A stretch of 64,000 bases of DNA from Polytrichum commune (GCA_950295325.1 OX485803.1:73483554-73547553), one strand, 5' to 3'. Shown: positions 24,413 to 41,225, counted from the first letter of the stretch. Program-made: numbers and translations. The notes: generated from the letters alone by a model not told the origin.

Positions 24413-25040
24413 ACCACTTCCATCGTCCCTCTTACGTCCGTTGCTTTGTTGCTCCTCCGTCGTGGATGGATGTGAGTGTAGATATATAGATGGATGTATC
24501 ACTAGTTCATCCATCTTCGGACGGAGGACACCACATGAATGATCATCCATGTGGATGTTAATCATCCTTTGGTCCGTCGTCTCTCATGTTTGCCGTTCCT
24601 AAAGCTGATAAAGGCAGTAAGTGCCAAGAAGAAGTCATCCATCCACAACGCAGCACATCTATCTTCCCCCTTGCCGTCTGCTGCTTTGACGCTCCTCCCT
24701 TATGGATGGATGATAAATAACAATTCCATCCATCGTTGGACGGAGGACGAGCCGTGCATGATCATCCACGTGGATGGGAATCATCTGTGGGCTTTAGCTG
24801 CTCCGTTGCTTGTGAAGTTAGAAGCTCATCGAGATTATTCATCTACAGTGCAGAACATTCATCGTTCCTCTTCCGTCCGTTGCTGTGTCGCTCCTCAGGC
24901 TGGAGATGGATGTATCATCCACCCTTCCATCGGTGCTCTGGGAGGACGAGCCATGCAGTCTCATCCATGCGGATGGGAATCATCGGTGGCTCGTCGTCTC
25001 TCAGGTTTGTCGTGTCGCTCCTCCGTTGCTTGTGAAGCTC
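24413..25040. repeat. Degenerate ~200-240-bp tandem array upstream of the beta-amylase-like gene
   Basis: The anchor CCGTTGCTTTGTTGCTCCTC recurs near 24438, 24678 and 24879, followed each time by GGATGGATG, then GGACGGAGGACGAGCC-like text and GATCATCCACGTGGATG-like text. A partial fourth anchor lies at about 25010-25040. CATCCA/TGGATG inverted motifs are frequent. It lies about 1.1-1.7 kb before the inferred start codon, so it may sit in the promoter. Confidence 0.75.
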
Positions 25041-26142
25041 GAAGGTCCATCGGCCTCCGCTCGTGGCTCCACTTTTCGTCGTCTCTCCGATCGCTCCAAG
25101 GCACTCAAAGGCACTGTTGCTGCCACGCGGGGCTTACACAACAGTTCTTGGTCTTGTTCTTGCTGTTGCTGCTGCGCGCTTTCTAGTTCGCGTTCTTGGT
25201 GCGCGAGGGGAACCTCTGTGAACTCGATTCGGGTGGTGTAGTTGGTTGGTTCATCCACAGAAAAGATGACAGGCTGCGATCATTCGGGCAGGGCGCCGAC
25301 CTAGGCCTGCGATCCGCACCTTTTCCTGAGCCGCCAGTGATCGGTATGCTAGGTGTCGTCGATCTCCGGGAGCTTTTTAGATCAACTATTTGGAAGGCTT
25401 TTGGTGCTGTTATGGAGTTTGGTAGTTGCAGTTCAGACATCGGAGCGGGCGGGCCGCGAATTGGCAGGAAGTCCGACTGCCATGCCTGCTACTGGTTATA
25501 GAGATAGAGATAGAGAGGGAGGGAGAACGAGGTTTGGTGTCATGCTTCCCGCGGTCTCGGTTCTGAGTGTCTGAACTATGATGATTTTCGGACATTTGAG
25601 TTGAGAGGCTGTTGAAAGCTGGTGTGCAAACCGATCGCACATGTGTGAGTCATGGAAGTTAAGGAGACCTGTAACAGCGAGGGTAGCACAGCAAGTGCTA
25701 CTTCATGTATTTCTAAATACCTGAAGCTTCTCTGACGGATACTGCTCACACGAATTTTGAGCGCGACCTCCCGTTCTTAGCTTTCGCTTGAATTTTCTAC
25801 GCAACACACGTTTTCTATGGCGTTTCCGTGGTGCTTCCGGGCTGAAAGGATACTGTAGCCAGAGTAGGTCGTCCGGAGTCCACATTTAGCCAGTTCTTTG
25901 TCGCCAAACCTCTAGAAATTGTTGACCTCCTCGTTACGTCAGGTTTTTCACAGCAGAACTTGAGAATTGGAACTTCCTCTGGTTAATTTATCTTCACGAA
26001 TTGGCGTTGCGTGGAATTCATTTCTTCGCTAACGTGTCACACGGTGATAATTAGCTTTACAACCTGTGTAAATTTTAAACCAGTAAGAACTGGAGACCGA
26101 GGAATTCTTCGCTCATCGATTACATACTTGCAACTCTTAAGG
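25041..26142 (+). promoter_or_regulatory. Presumed promoter and 5' leader of the beta-amylase-like gene
   Basis: This 1.1-kb stretch is richer in CpG than the repeat regions, has no transposon signatures and contains no frame with family similarity. A (GATAGA)n-like microsatellite lies at 25499-25525. No TATA box or transcription start could be fixed by eye. The assignment is positional. Confidence 0.45.
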
Positions 26143-30512
<4,370 letters not shown>

Positions 30513-33356
30513 TCTGCATCCTTACCAATTCTTTTCAACCCTGCTTCGTGCCAGCCTATTCCCGCAGCAAACGGCAGCAGGGGAGATTCTGCTCCTGAGG
30601 TTGAATTGTAAACCTTCAGGGCTTCCATAGCTCATTGATGTCCTCACACAATCCTGTGCCATCCAACAAGTGGAAGTCGACGCAACGCAACTTTTGTACA
30701 CTAGTTGATGGTATCCGAAATCATTCCACTTTTAACTATGTTCAATAGCTCAACAACAACAACAACAACAACAGAACACGAGCTGCTGTGCAAACTATCT
30801 ACAAGTGAGATATCTACACTGGGGAAGGGAGAAAAAAAGAGGCTTTGTAAAAACGTCGTTGCTACTATGGTAAGGGACATTGAGTGGCCAAATTGAAGAC
30901 TTGGGGTCATTGAGCTGTATTTTTGTCAATTTCTTTTCCAATTGATTACTTCATGGTAGAGAAAGGAAGGTCATTCGTAGTTTAGGAATCATCATTCGTC
31001 ATGCATCCACCTACATATTTATTCGTACTTATGGGGAGGGCCTTAGGGGGGGGGGGGGTTGTGAAGTGGGGTGATATGCTTCAATGCGGAGACTCTTTGA
31101 TACATCGATGCAATTGTTTGAAGTGGGCCTTTAAAAAGGACACTTTTAAGTTCGACACCCCACTTCTCCTAGGATGTTAACTATGCGATTAGTACTAGAC
31201 GATGAGCAAATCCAAATCGTCGAGGCCATAGTCATTTCTCCTCATAATTGGCGCTTTGTTCATTTCTCTTCAAGATAGGTTCCCCCCAACCCAATTACGT
31301 CGAGTATGGAAAACAGTTACCAATTTTTGCGCAAGTTGGTCAATTCTCATTGGAACATACAGTGCTTTCCGGTGTTTATTCTCCACACCTAAACCACACA
31401 CTAGTCTTAGATAGGTGTCCGATAAGGATTTGGATTATAACTACTTGCCTTATTCATCACATTTGGTACGATTATGCACGATTCAATTATAAAATTGCAG
31501 ACGAAAATGAAGCACTCTTTGTGTTTGGAGCGTGCCCTTTCATCAGAGGGAGGTTTCCTGCTATCTCACTATCTGCACTTTGTTACTCTAGAAAAGTTCT
31601 GACAGCATCTTGATGTACCTGTTCTGGCTTCCTTTCATTGGAACGAACATTCAAGTGTATGCATCTAGAGAGAGAGAAAAAAGAGAGAATGTTGTGTGTA
31701 TCACAAGTATTGGAGATACGAGTGACATGCTGGTGTTCATGGAAGAAGTGAATTGGGATGCTTTCATTGCCTCTGCCCTGCACAAGGGGTGCAATGAGCT
31801 TCCTCTTGTTTGATCTATGTGCACAGGACGTGCACCTCATCCCAGATGAGAAAAACAAATAAAATGGAGTGCCTACTTTAAACCTGCTCAATGTACACAT
31901 CTGCCTGTCTCCCGAGATGCACAATCCTTTTACCATTTTTTGTGTACAGTGGTGACGATTGATTTGCTTCAAAATTGAATCTTCTCTCATCTCATTTCCC
32001 GACTTTGCTTTCTCTCGAGCACCTAAGTGTGCCTCAAAAATCGATGCTTTCTCTGCTGTACCGTGTCCTCACACTCTGGGGCTTTGTGAGCGCGCGACCA
32101 GCTGCACAATGCACAAGCTGCAACTGCTCAGACAAGATACAAATAAAAGATTGCCAGTTCCTAGAATCCACATATGCTCATGCTAAACAAGAATAGGTAC
32201 ACAAAGTAAAATGCAATGACTAAAAATGACTCGTTATGGGAAGTGATTTAGACTCTCGAAGCTTTACAACCAAGATCTGCATTGCATGTGTGCTTAACAA
32301 GCAGCTAGTCGCAAGTATGCACCTTATAATGATTCCTGTTCATACTAGGTACATGAGAAGTCATAATTGCATTCCCATTCACGTTTCTCATCTCATAGGA
32401 CAAACTTTCTGGCTCATTTCACATACCATCATCACTAAGTCTCTTGTCGACTTTGCCATGTGGGGAAATGGACCTGTTGAGCTATGTTTTAGATTCTGTA
32501 GAATTTAATTGTAAAAGGCCAAATGTCCACATACCCCCAAAGTAGGCGAACATTTGTTGGGCATTGTCCATTTATGCACCCACACACCTTATTGCTTTTC
32601 TCATGCTTCAAACTTTTCCTTTCACGTTTGATTATGGGATATATTGGATTACTAAATTGTGCAACTTTAGGGGAGCCACTTGAATTGTGGCTCTCATGCA
32701 CTTTAGTTTAGTCTAGGTTGTATGTTCGCAAACGATGCCATTGATGATGGCATGAGAACTTGGGCAACTCCACCAAGGAAAATGTACTTTAAATGAGGTT
32801 CCCATTTTAGTATTACATAATTGACCTTCCGAGTGCTCTTTCACATTTAAGTAGTTTCAAAGGGTGTGTTTATATATCAAGGCATTTCACACAGGAAAAT
32901 GCATTGGTACACCTCAAACAATTAAGTGTGCATTGTCCATGTGGAATCAAAAAATGTATGTGCTTAATATACGATTTGGTAACTTTCGTTTTCTTTATTT
33001 TATGTTATTTTATTTTCAAAAAAAGAAGAAGACTTTGAGCACATGTATCTTCAAAAGTTGGATCACCCAGTGTAGATATAACACTTGACACAAACCTTGG
33101 AAAGTTTACAATATTTTTGAACGTTGTGAACACACACCTACGAATCAAGTAATGGACACAAGGAACCCTGCTTGGGTGACTACAAACACCAATGACAGGG
33201 CAACACGTGTCCATCATGGAACGTAGTGGTCAAGCCATGGCAGTATCATCGATTACAGGTGATAACATGCCTCTTCGTATCCGATCAAGATCGCTTGGCC
33301 TGACCACTACGGTCCTCATAAATGGGTTCTTATCAGTGGATGTGAGAGTTCTTGAA
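30513..33356. other. Intergenic region between convergent genes
   Basis: It contains the 3' ends of both host genes. Seen: a (CAA)n run at about 30750-30773, an 11-G run near 31048 and scattered short frames with no family motif. No transposon with clear ends was found here, unlike both flanking regions. Poly(A) sites could not be placed with confidence. Confidence 0.5.
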
Positions 33357-36023
33357 CTAGAAAGGAGAAATACCTGCAGACTTGACCGGCACAAGTTCGA
33401 CATTCAAGGGGCCTTGTATAGCCGGAATGAGCCTGAGGATGCTGAGCTTGCCGCTCACCGGGGTCCTCACGCAGATGTAGAAGTCTTCAATGATTCCAGA
33501 AAGTTCATGGAGCTCTTCTTTGAGCTCGTCCAGAGTTGTCCCCTCGAACAGGAAACTGCCCCACTCATCCTCACCTGCAGCAGCAGCCTCACCACTGTCA
33601 TCCAATACAGAGAAAAAAACCCTCTTCACACCCGCTCTTTGTGACGACCTTGTGGACGTCGAGCTCTCTCCGCCGTCGTCCACGGAACCGGCTTGTGACT
33701 TCCTCCTGGGCGATGGTTCCTCCACATACTCGTGATGATGTCTCTCTTCCCTCCTCAATGCTGAAGACCCATCTCTTCTATGTCTCTGCTGCTGCTGCCT
33801 TGCTTCGTTCCTAATTGGCTGCGTCCTGGGTGTGCGTTGCTCCTCATCAGAGTTGTCGTATTCAACTCTCCTCGCATTGTTCCTTGGCTGTATCCTACGT
33901 GCCCGTTGCTCCTCATCAGAGTTGTCATATTCGACTCTCCTGGCATCATTCCCTACATGTACCCGTGAACGTACGCGTTGCTCCTCATCAGAGTTGTCAT
34001 ATTCGACTCTCCTAGCATCATTCCTTGCATGTGCCCTAGAACGTGCGCGTTGCTCCTCATCAAAGTTATCATATTCGACTCTCCTTGCACCAATCCTTGG
34101 ATGTACCCTAGACCGTGTGCGTTGCTCCACATCGGAGACGTCAGCTCTCCGTCGGTGGCCTCTTTCATCTACAGGCCTCAGATGTGCCCTTGGTGAAGAC
34201 TCGACGGACGATTCCTCTCCTCTTTCATCGAGTTCCCTCTCATTCCGGCGTAGTGGCGGTTGTGCAACGCTCTCCCTCCGAACCCTTTCTGTGTGTCGCG
34301 GCCTGTCGGTGCTCCTTGGTGACATTGGGGAAAACTGTCCCCCTCCATGCCTGCGATTGAACTCTTCGGTGAACCTCTCGTCTCTCCTCGCAGTAGAGGG
34401 CTCCATCCATTCTCTAGGATCTTGTTCGTGTGAGGAGGTCCTGTTTCTCCTTGGTGGCGACTCTGCCATCCTTCGTAACTTCTCTCTGTCATCGTGAGAG
34501 TCTTGGGGCCTTCTTCCCTGTGCATGTGTCATCCTTGGCGTCCTCTGTTCTCTGCCATCATGACGATTCTGGTATCCTGCAGGTTCTTCTTCTCCTTCTT
34601 CTCCTTCTTCTTCTTCTTCTTCCTCCTCCTCCTCTTCTTCTCCCTCTTCGTTGAATATTTTCTCCTGGCGCATTCTTGGCGATTGGACCTGTCTCGGTCC
34701 GCTTTCACTGTCATAGTAAGCCATGTCTGATTGTCTACGTGGAGCTTGCCTAACGGTCTGTGCAGTGACTCTCTCATCCTCGGATGCATTTCTCCTTCTT
34801 TGAGCCAGGAGCTCTTGGTGCTTTGGCCTTGACAAATTTTGAGCCTGCGCCTGCCTAGGCTGCACCTCAGATTCATCCACCGAGCTCTCCCCCTCGTCTG
34901 AAGAACTGCCATGTGAACTTTCCCGTTGCTCAGGCTCCACAGGCGGTCTGTCAGGGGTAAGATTGCTTCTGCCGTGTGCAAGGCTAGCATGGGCACCGCT
35001 TGATGCTAACGGGTGTGGCACCTGTCTGTGGTTCGGAATAACATCAGCTTGCTCCTCTTCGTCAGTTTCTTCGTAATTCAAGTCCCGAAGTGGTTTATTT
35101 CGCAATCCTCCTATTGGTGACATGGATGAGAGGGGTGACTCCTTCAATGAGCTCGGTAACTGCATGACAAAACGAAATTTAGACCAGGAAATACATGCTG
35201 GACATATGCAACCCTTCCGAATCAACAAAATTTCACAAATATAGGTTCAACAACGATAAATCTTGAATAATTACTCTCCACATTTGAAAAAAATTCATAT
35301 GCAAAAACCTTATCAAGTGCATATCCCTGAAACTCGTGCATGATGAAGTCTCTATATAAACGGGACATTCTTTATCAAGTAAAGGAGGAACTCCAATCAA
35401 TGGAGGTGATTCGGGCCGTTATTATGTGAAAATTTCAACAACACTGCTCAGAAAAAACACTCACACACTGCTGATTGAAAGTTTCAGCTCAAGTGTATAG
35501 GCGTTCAAATGAGCGATTGTGAAGGGTTGAGAAAAAGTACTCTTATAGGAGAATTTTCTTCGGGGAGGGGTCCATCACTCAGCGACTTCACGACCTCTAC
35601 TTCCCACAGGATCCAATGTTGTGTGGTAGGACTCTTGGGGGTGTCATGTGTAATTGAATTGCGGTATGGCGGAAATGCACCATTTGCACGTAGGTACGAG
35701 CCTGACTTTGTTCTGAACTTTACTTGATGGCGGCCAGCTGGAACAGGCTCCCATTCAACAGCTGAATCGGCCTTCGATGCATAGCTTTGTCGTACCTTCT
35801 TACCGGTCAACCCGAGAAGAAATGCGAAATCTGTAGCATTTAGGTATTGGTTGTAAATGCTCTTCAGCCGAATAGCTTTGCCCCCAGATACGTGCTCCAC
35901 GGTCCACTCCGCTCCTCCGTCTCTTGATCTCTGTTGAGTCACAGACCGATTCTCGTTTGCAAACAGATATCTATCATGAGCTCCCTTAAGACGAACCACA
36001 GCTGCATTCTCGAAGAAATCCAT
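33357..36023 (-). CDS. DUF569 (fascin-like beta-trefoil) protein with long Arg/Glu-rich repetitive insertion
   Basis: Two exons. The first runs 36023 down to 35541 (161 codons, starting at the family-typical MDFFENAAVVRL). A 381-bp GT-AG intron follows in phase 0. The second runs 35159 down to 33357, giving 761 residues in total. Residues 1-~145 are the DUF569 trefoil (AVVRLKGAHDRYLFANE, FLLGLTGKKVRQ, LRANGAFPPYRNSITHD, WILWEVEVV). Residues ~674-761 are the C-terminal domain usual for DUF569 proteins (FFSVLDD, FLFEGTTLDELKEEL, ICVRTPVSGKLSILRL). Between them lie ~500 charged, apparently disordered residues, with a poly-Glu tract (~331-352) and four to five ~24-residue repeats (ARRVEYDNSDEEQR, ~506-602). 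Fascin-like folds suggest actin or other filament binding, but the biochemical role of DUF569 proteins is not established. No signal peptide or membrane segment is seen. A GCAG|GTATTT donor-like site lies just before the stop, so an alternative last exon is possible. Confidence 0.9.
33836..34125 (-). repeat. 72-bp coding minisatellite in the DUF569 gene
   Basis: On the plus strand CGTTGCTCCTCATCAGAGTT recurs at about 33836, 33905, 33977 and 34049, with a diverged copy at about 34120. Spacing is 69-72 bp, always a multiple of three, so the frame is preserved and each unit encodes ARRVEYDNSDEEQR plus a variable R/S/H linker. Confidence 0.93.
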
Positions 36024-37386
36024 GACTTTCTCACTCCCTACGCAAGCACCGAGAATCATGAACAAACAATGAGTCGCAATACTTGAACCTCAGAAACACA
36101 ACACGTAAAGAGCAGCTACGACTTCTCTTGTGATTCAGCACAAGGTTAGTTCCAAAGAAGACTAATAAAGCATACATCTCACTCTTCAGTTCCCAAGAGT
36201 ACATTGAAGAGCATGTCCAGATTTCTAAACTATGTCAGTGCTAAAATAGTGATTTTGGAAACATCTTCATAGTTATATTTGAACACAAATATGCATTTCT
36301 TCAGATCATGTATGCATACACTCTACAATAAGGCTTGTTCCACAATTCGTAGGCACTGGTTTATTCCTGTAAACACTCAAACTTGGAGCAAGGAACAGTC
36401 TAAGAAGAAAAACGTTTTAACAAAGTGCCTCTACTTCAAGCTTATCATAGCATATCCTCTGCGCAATGTTGCTAAGATAATAATCAACGTTCCGGAACAG
36501 ACCAAAGAGAGATATCCCTCTTGTATTTTCCGTTAGAGTTGCTAAAGTAGAGAGCTAACCATGGAATTCTACACCAACAAGGCCTAAAGATTGAAAATAG
36601 ACAGATTCGTAACAATTCTGGCCATTGCATACTTACTCAAGCCTCAACAACTTGATGACTAAAAACCTTTGAGCACAGAAAGTCTTATTTCAGTATCACG
36701 AAGAAAGATCTTTGTTCCGTATCATTCTCTCGCCTATTCTTCTTAAATGGTTTTCATCCAATGCAAATTTCAGTATTATACGTGTGCAGTAGTAGAAAGA
36801 GCCGTACACGCCTCTTTGACAATCGAACTATCTCTCGTAAATAGAGGTCTTTCCGAAGTGCGATTGCCAGGATTTAAGACGTACCAAGGAGGGACTGCTC
36901 GGTGAAAGATCTTCAAACTCTCCTTCAGTCAAATTCGCTTCTAATCGAGAAAGCGTTTCCTAGTAACCCCAGGCTTCTTCATGTACTACTTATTTTAATT
37001 GCATAAAAGGACTTCCAGAAGGACTTCTCAGAAGATAAATCAACCTGACCCGGAAGATGAAGCCATTCAATTCAAGTATTGGTTAGAGAGAACATCTCTT
37101 CTATTGTCCCTCTCCTGCAAGAAACATGGAAAGATAAAGTTAACAATTTATGCAGTAGCAGATATCAATGAGATCTGAAAAAAACTCCCTCACACCATAC
37201 CACTTAATTAGCCCAATTACCGATTTTCTTCTACAGACACATGGAGGAGCACAAGAAAACGTAATCAAAACATCTAGTGTAAATCGACTCCGCCAGAAAA
37301 GGTCCTGGCCAACGAGCCCTGAATCCGTTACCTGAAAACGAGGGAGAAAGAAAACCCCGTGCAACCAGCAGTGCCTATCTCTAGAG

Positions 37387-37431
<45 letters not shown>

Positions 37432-38300
37432 ACACACACACACACACACCCCACGTGCTTTCCACCTCCAATGAAGAAATCCTGTTGAAGAAAAGGGACA
37501 AGTGAGTCTAGAAGCGGGACATGAACTATCATTGCAAGCTTAGGCAGAAGATTCCGCGCAACAAACTCATCAGCTAGCTACCACTCCACCTCCCTCCCGG
37601 CCTCGTATCAACATCACAAGCATCATCGCAACTACCAGGAATTTCGTAGATTCCAAGTCAACCTTCGCCGAGACCGGGCTCAATCGCGAAGCACACTAAC
37701 TTACTGACTTACTATTGCACACAGCAGCCTGAGGCCGCCGAGTCAAAACTTTACCGGACGAAAGTGCAAAACCGGTTTCTCGAAAGGCAGTCACAACCTC
37801 TCGAGGTAAATTTTTCCACCCTACTTAACTGGTTTGAACAACCACATCTCTAGAAGGAAGTAAGTAGGCGTTTACCTTGAACCAGCCTTGAGAGAAGCGC
37901 CACGAGACTCGAAAGCGCGATTCGAGATCGGTGTCTCCAGTTTACCAAACTCCTACTATAAGAAACCAATTTGATTCCCGGTTCCTGAGGAGCGTCGCCG
38001 CGACCGTCAAGAAATCTCTCAACTTAGAGGTCGCTACTACGATCGAAATCCAGCGAAACAGATTTTATTTTTAAAAAAACACAGACAATTCGAAATAAAA
38101 CTCGAAATCCTCCACCCCGTAGTCCGCGAGTCGGAGAAGACGATAGAGCGAAAAAAATGAATAGAAAAATAAAAACACTGTCGGTGACGACATGATTATA
38201 TGAGAATAGGATGTGTAGGATTGCAACCATGGCAAGATCGCGGAACCAAGTAGTCGGAGTCACCGAACATTCTAGCAGGTGCCATTCCAGGTCCCGATCC
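36024..38300 (-). promoter_or_regulatory. Presumed 5' leader (probably intron-containing) and promoter of the DUF569 gene
   Basis: There are no transposon ends and no family-like coding frame. CpG-rich text at about 37900-38260 looks like a gene start. A GCGTAG acceptor-like site lies 18 bp upstream of the ATG, which with the length suggests a leader intron. The core promoter was not identified. Confidence 0.45.
37391..37449. repeat. Compound (GA)n(CA)n microsatellite
   Basis: About 19 GA units pass directly into about 11 CA units. It lies in the presumed leader of the DUF569 gene. Confidence 0.95.
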
Positions 38301-38620
38301 AGGTCCCAAATTATCCCGCCAGGCTAATTACAAGGCCCCACCACGTGACCAGGTTCTGATTCACATCCCAAAATAACCCTCAAGACTCCAGTCTCCAGCC
38401 AGCCGAAATTATATATTTCTATAAATATTTCGCCCGATTTTCACCTTTTTAACCCTGTTTTAGATTTTTTTAAAGTTAACCATTAAATAACTATGATTTT
38501 TTATTATTTTTTTTTTTGGGGGGGGGGGTTTAGGGCCGATTCACATGGGTCTCAAGTCCCACTTATTTAGCAAGTCCCAACATGGAGGCAAAATCTCAAC
38601 TTGTGAGCCTCAAGTGACTA

Positions 38621-39108
38621 CAGTCCACCCTCTATAAATGTTAGGCTCTGGAGTAAAATTTTCCTAACATTTATAGTGAGTTAACATTGTAACAATTATA
38701 AAGGGAGCTTTTTGAATGCTTAACAAATATAAATTCATTACAATTATGGAGGGAGAGGTTTGCAAAATTATCATATATAAAATATGTGTATCAAATCAAT
38801 CATTTATTTTTATGAAACAAAATAAGAATCAATATAGTCCAGATGAATAATTTGATTACAAAAGTCAAATTTGGTGGCTTTTGCCACTTTGAAAGGTTGT
38901 GAGTCAATGTAATGGATGTCATCACACAATATTGGATGTGTTTCGTAGGTTAACATTTATAAGTGGCAAATTAACAAAGAGGGGAGTAAATTATTGTTAA
39001 CATTTAACATAGTTAACATTCTAGTTTGCAATATGAGGGGAGTACGATTTTGTTAACAAATATAATGAGTTAACGTTTATAAGTGTAACATTTATTGAGG
39101 GTGGACTG
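38621..39108. mobile_element. pogo-like MITE nested in Tourist family D
   Basis: Left CAGTCCACCCTCTATAAATG and right CATTTATTGAGGGTGGACTG are inverted repeats of about 22 bp, between TA at 38619-38620 and 39109-39110 (Tc1/mariner target). TTAACATTTATAA-type motifs iterate near both ends. Non-coding; same termini as 15096-15729. Confidence 0.92.
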
Positions 39109-39114
39109 TACTAA

Positions 39115-39612
39115 GGCCACTTCACACACGAGACTGAGAGCCCATGACCATTACACTTCGAGCACTCTCATTGGTGGAAAAGGTGGAGCCGGTCCAAGTT
39201 CACTTCACACTATCCTTGAGGGACCAATGGAGTATGTGGATGCAAGATGGATGTAAAGTGTACATGGATTCCTACATGGCATCGAATGGATCATGTTTCA
39301 TGGTCACTTGGACTATTTTCAAAAACCACCTCTTGTAGGTAGGCCTAACACAAAACCAGGAGACCATGGCACTCCAAACGCTCACAACCGTTGGTTTATT
39401 CTATTTTATCATGTGTAAGGACGTGCATGAATACAAATTCATTGAAATAGCATTTGGTTGAGGGCCCGGTCACATATGGCTTCACACTACACTTGAGGGT
39501 CTGTGACCACTCTACATGGTTTTGGAGGTGTCTTGGGACGGCCTTTGGACATTTTCTTTTGGGCTCTCACAATTTCATGGTCACGGCTCTTGGCTCGCAT
39601 GTGAAGTGGACC
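39115..39612. mobile_element. Tourist-like MITE family A, copy 3, nested
   Basis: Left GGCCACTTCACACACGAG; the right end reverse-complements to GGTCCACTTCACATGCGAG. The 3-bp duplication TAA lies at 39112-39114 and 39613-39615. It is 498 bp and matches copies 1 and 2 through most of its length. Confidence 0.92.
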
Positions 39613-39815
39613 TAAAATATGGTTGAACATCTTTAAAGTTAGATTTTCATTAATTTAAACAAAAAAATTGCGGGAATTGGGTTGAGAGTTGAGTCTAAGT
39701 TTTTGCTCAACCCAACTTGTAACACAAGTCCCATGCCTCACCTCCAAAAAGTGTTGCCATGTTAGGCATCCATGTCATACTTGGGACTTAATACTTGGGA
39801 CCCATGAACCGGCCC

Positions 39816-40980
39816 TTAACCCTTAAACGTGCTTGAGGACAAAAAATGATCTTGGAAAATGTATAACTACATATTTCTTGATACCTCTGTTCTGGAATTC
39901 GTTGGTTGATACATGATTCTTGTAGCCCTTGACGTTAAGAAAAATTGAGTTATTTATGGGAAAAATCAAAGTCGTCGACGTGGATTCAGTGGTTGTTGGT
40001 AGCCCGCATTGTACGTATTGTGAACTATTTGACCCCAGCATACACTTACACCAGAAAAGGACATCACTAGAAACAAGTGGAGCCATAAAGTCTTGAAGAA
40101 CTTCTTTGAGTTTTAAGCATTGACATGTTTCACCTTTATATAACTAAAAATATTCTCATTTTTTTGGCCATCTACACACACTTATCTTATCTATACATTA
40201 TTTCCTTCTCTTACCACTTGTGTGTTTGTTCCCCAACCAAAAGCAAACTCAAGAATGGAACTTAAAAGTTTCTTTAAGTTTTTACTCTCAAAATAGAGGC
40301 ATTGGGAGTTTTGACCCCAATTTTATTTAGTCAATGGCATGAGTTTTTGGAATGGAACGTATGAAATATTCTTTAAAAAGTGGGGTTATAAACCCCTCTT
40401 TTGTTGACTTTGTGGTTAACTTTGATGTGTGACCCCATTTTGACATCGAGTTTCTTGTTTTCATACTTTAAAAAGGCGGGGAAGTTGAATCCAAACACTT
40501 GTCATGGGCATGTTCACAATACCTACCATTGGGGAGGGTGAAAAAACACCGATTCCAATGTAGAGCTAGGAGGTCACTATTTCAAAGACAAATCAACTCC
40601 CGACTTGAGGTTCAATAGTGGGGACATGTTCAACACCTACGATTGGGGACATTGAAAATGCCCCTTCCTATGTAGAGCCCGTGGTTTGTCGGTTTTGACC
40701 AAATTAACACCTAAATCGGAGTCAAAGATCCCGAATCAATCTCTTGGGATTGATTAAACATGCATCAACGATAAATCTATAGGGATGGACTTTTAAACCC
40801 CCCCCCCCCCCCAACAATGGTTGGTGTTGGAAAACAGAATCCTCAAAGACCCCAAATGAGTCTATTGAAATCAATTTTATAAGAATCTACAACAGAACTA
40901 TAGGTGCAAATTTTAGTTGCACCCCTTATGGTAGTTGTTGAAAAATAAAATTTTGTGTCTTATCAAGAACAATGATCTAT
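39816..40980. other. Unassigned repeat-derived sequence
   Basis: No gene is seen. A ~17-C run lies at about 40798-40812. Two partly similar blocks (about 40500-40600 and 40620-40690, sharing CATGTTCA and CCTAC.ATTGGGGA) suggest a local duplication. Confidence 0.35.
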
Positions 40981-41225
40981 CCCTAGTTGTCCATTACAAC
41001 CATTCGTTGCAACTTGTCCATTATAACCTATGGTGAGAAAATGCATATATAAATACACTTTGTTGTCAGTTGGAGGTTGTTGGTTGTGATTCATGAACAA
41101 ATGGCAACCAAAACCAGAACCATTTGGTTGCCGACCATAATGATATATTTATACATTTTTCCCATTGTGAGCTGCAGTAGACCACTGCAACAAATGGTTG
41201 TAAAGGGCAAAGTTCCTTCTAGTGT
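40981..41225. mobile_element. CACTA-type foldback MITE, family 1 copy 2
   Basis: Same order as 12449-12665: TTGTCCATTACAACCATTCG and GAGAAAATGCAT at the left, with the complementary GGTTGTAAAGGGCAAAG and TTCCTTCTAGTG at the right. The left terminus is eroded. Confidence 0.62.

Larger units (their letters stand above)
38533..39815. mobile_element. Tourist-like MITE family D interrupted by two nested elements
   Basis: Left GGGCCGATTCACATGGG and the reverse-complemented right GGGCCGGTTCATGGGTCCC form the terminal repeats. They are flanked by TTA at 38530-38532 and 39816-39818. The body (AAGTCCCAACATGGAGGC at the left, GCCTCACCTCCAAAAAGTG at the right) is split by elements at 38621-39108 and 39115-39612. 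The relative at 23414-23695 lacks both, showing the pre-insertion state. Confidence 0.87.

Noticed and set aside
24539-25241. Overlapping plus-strand frames of 99-215 codons upstream of the beta-amylase-like gene
   Set aside because: They run through a degenerate tandem repeat in three different phases, with low-complexity Ser/Arg/Leu content and no domain.
26011-26142. N-terminal extension of the beta-amylase-like gene to 26011
   Set aside because: The frame is open upstream, but the ATG at 26143 has the better initiation context and begins a transit-peptide-like sequence; the extension has no support.
33832-34497. 221-codon plus-strand frame across the DUF569 gene
   Set aside because: It is the antisense reading of the 72-bp coding repeat and lacks any domain; the minus strand has the DUF569 domains and correct splice sites.
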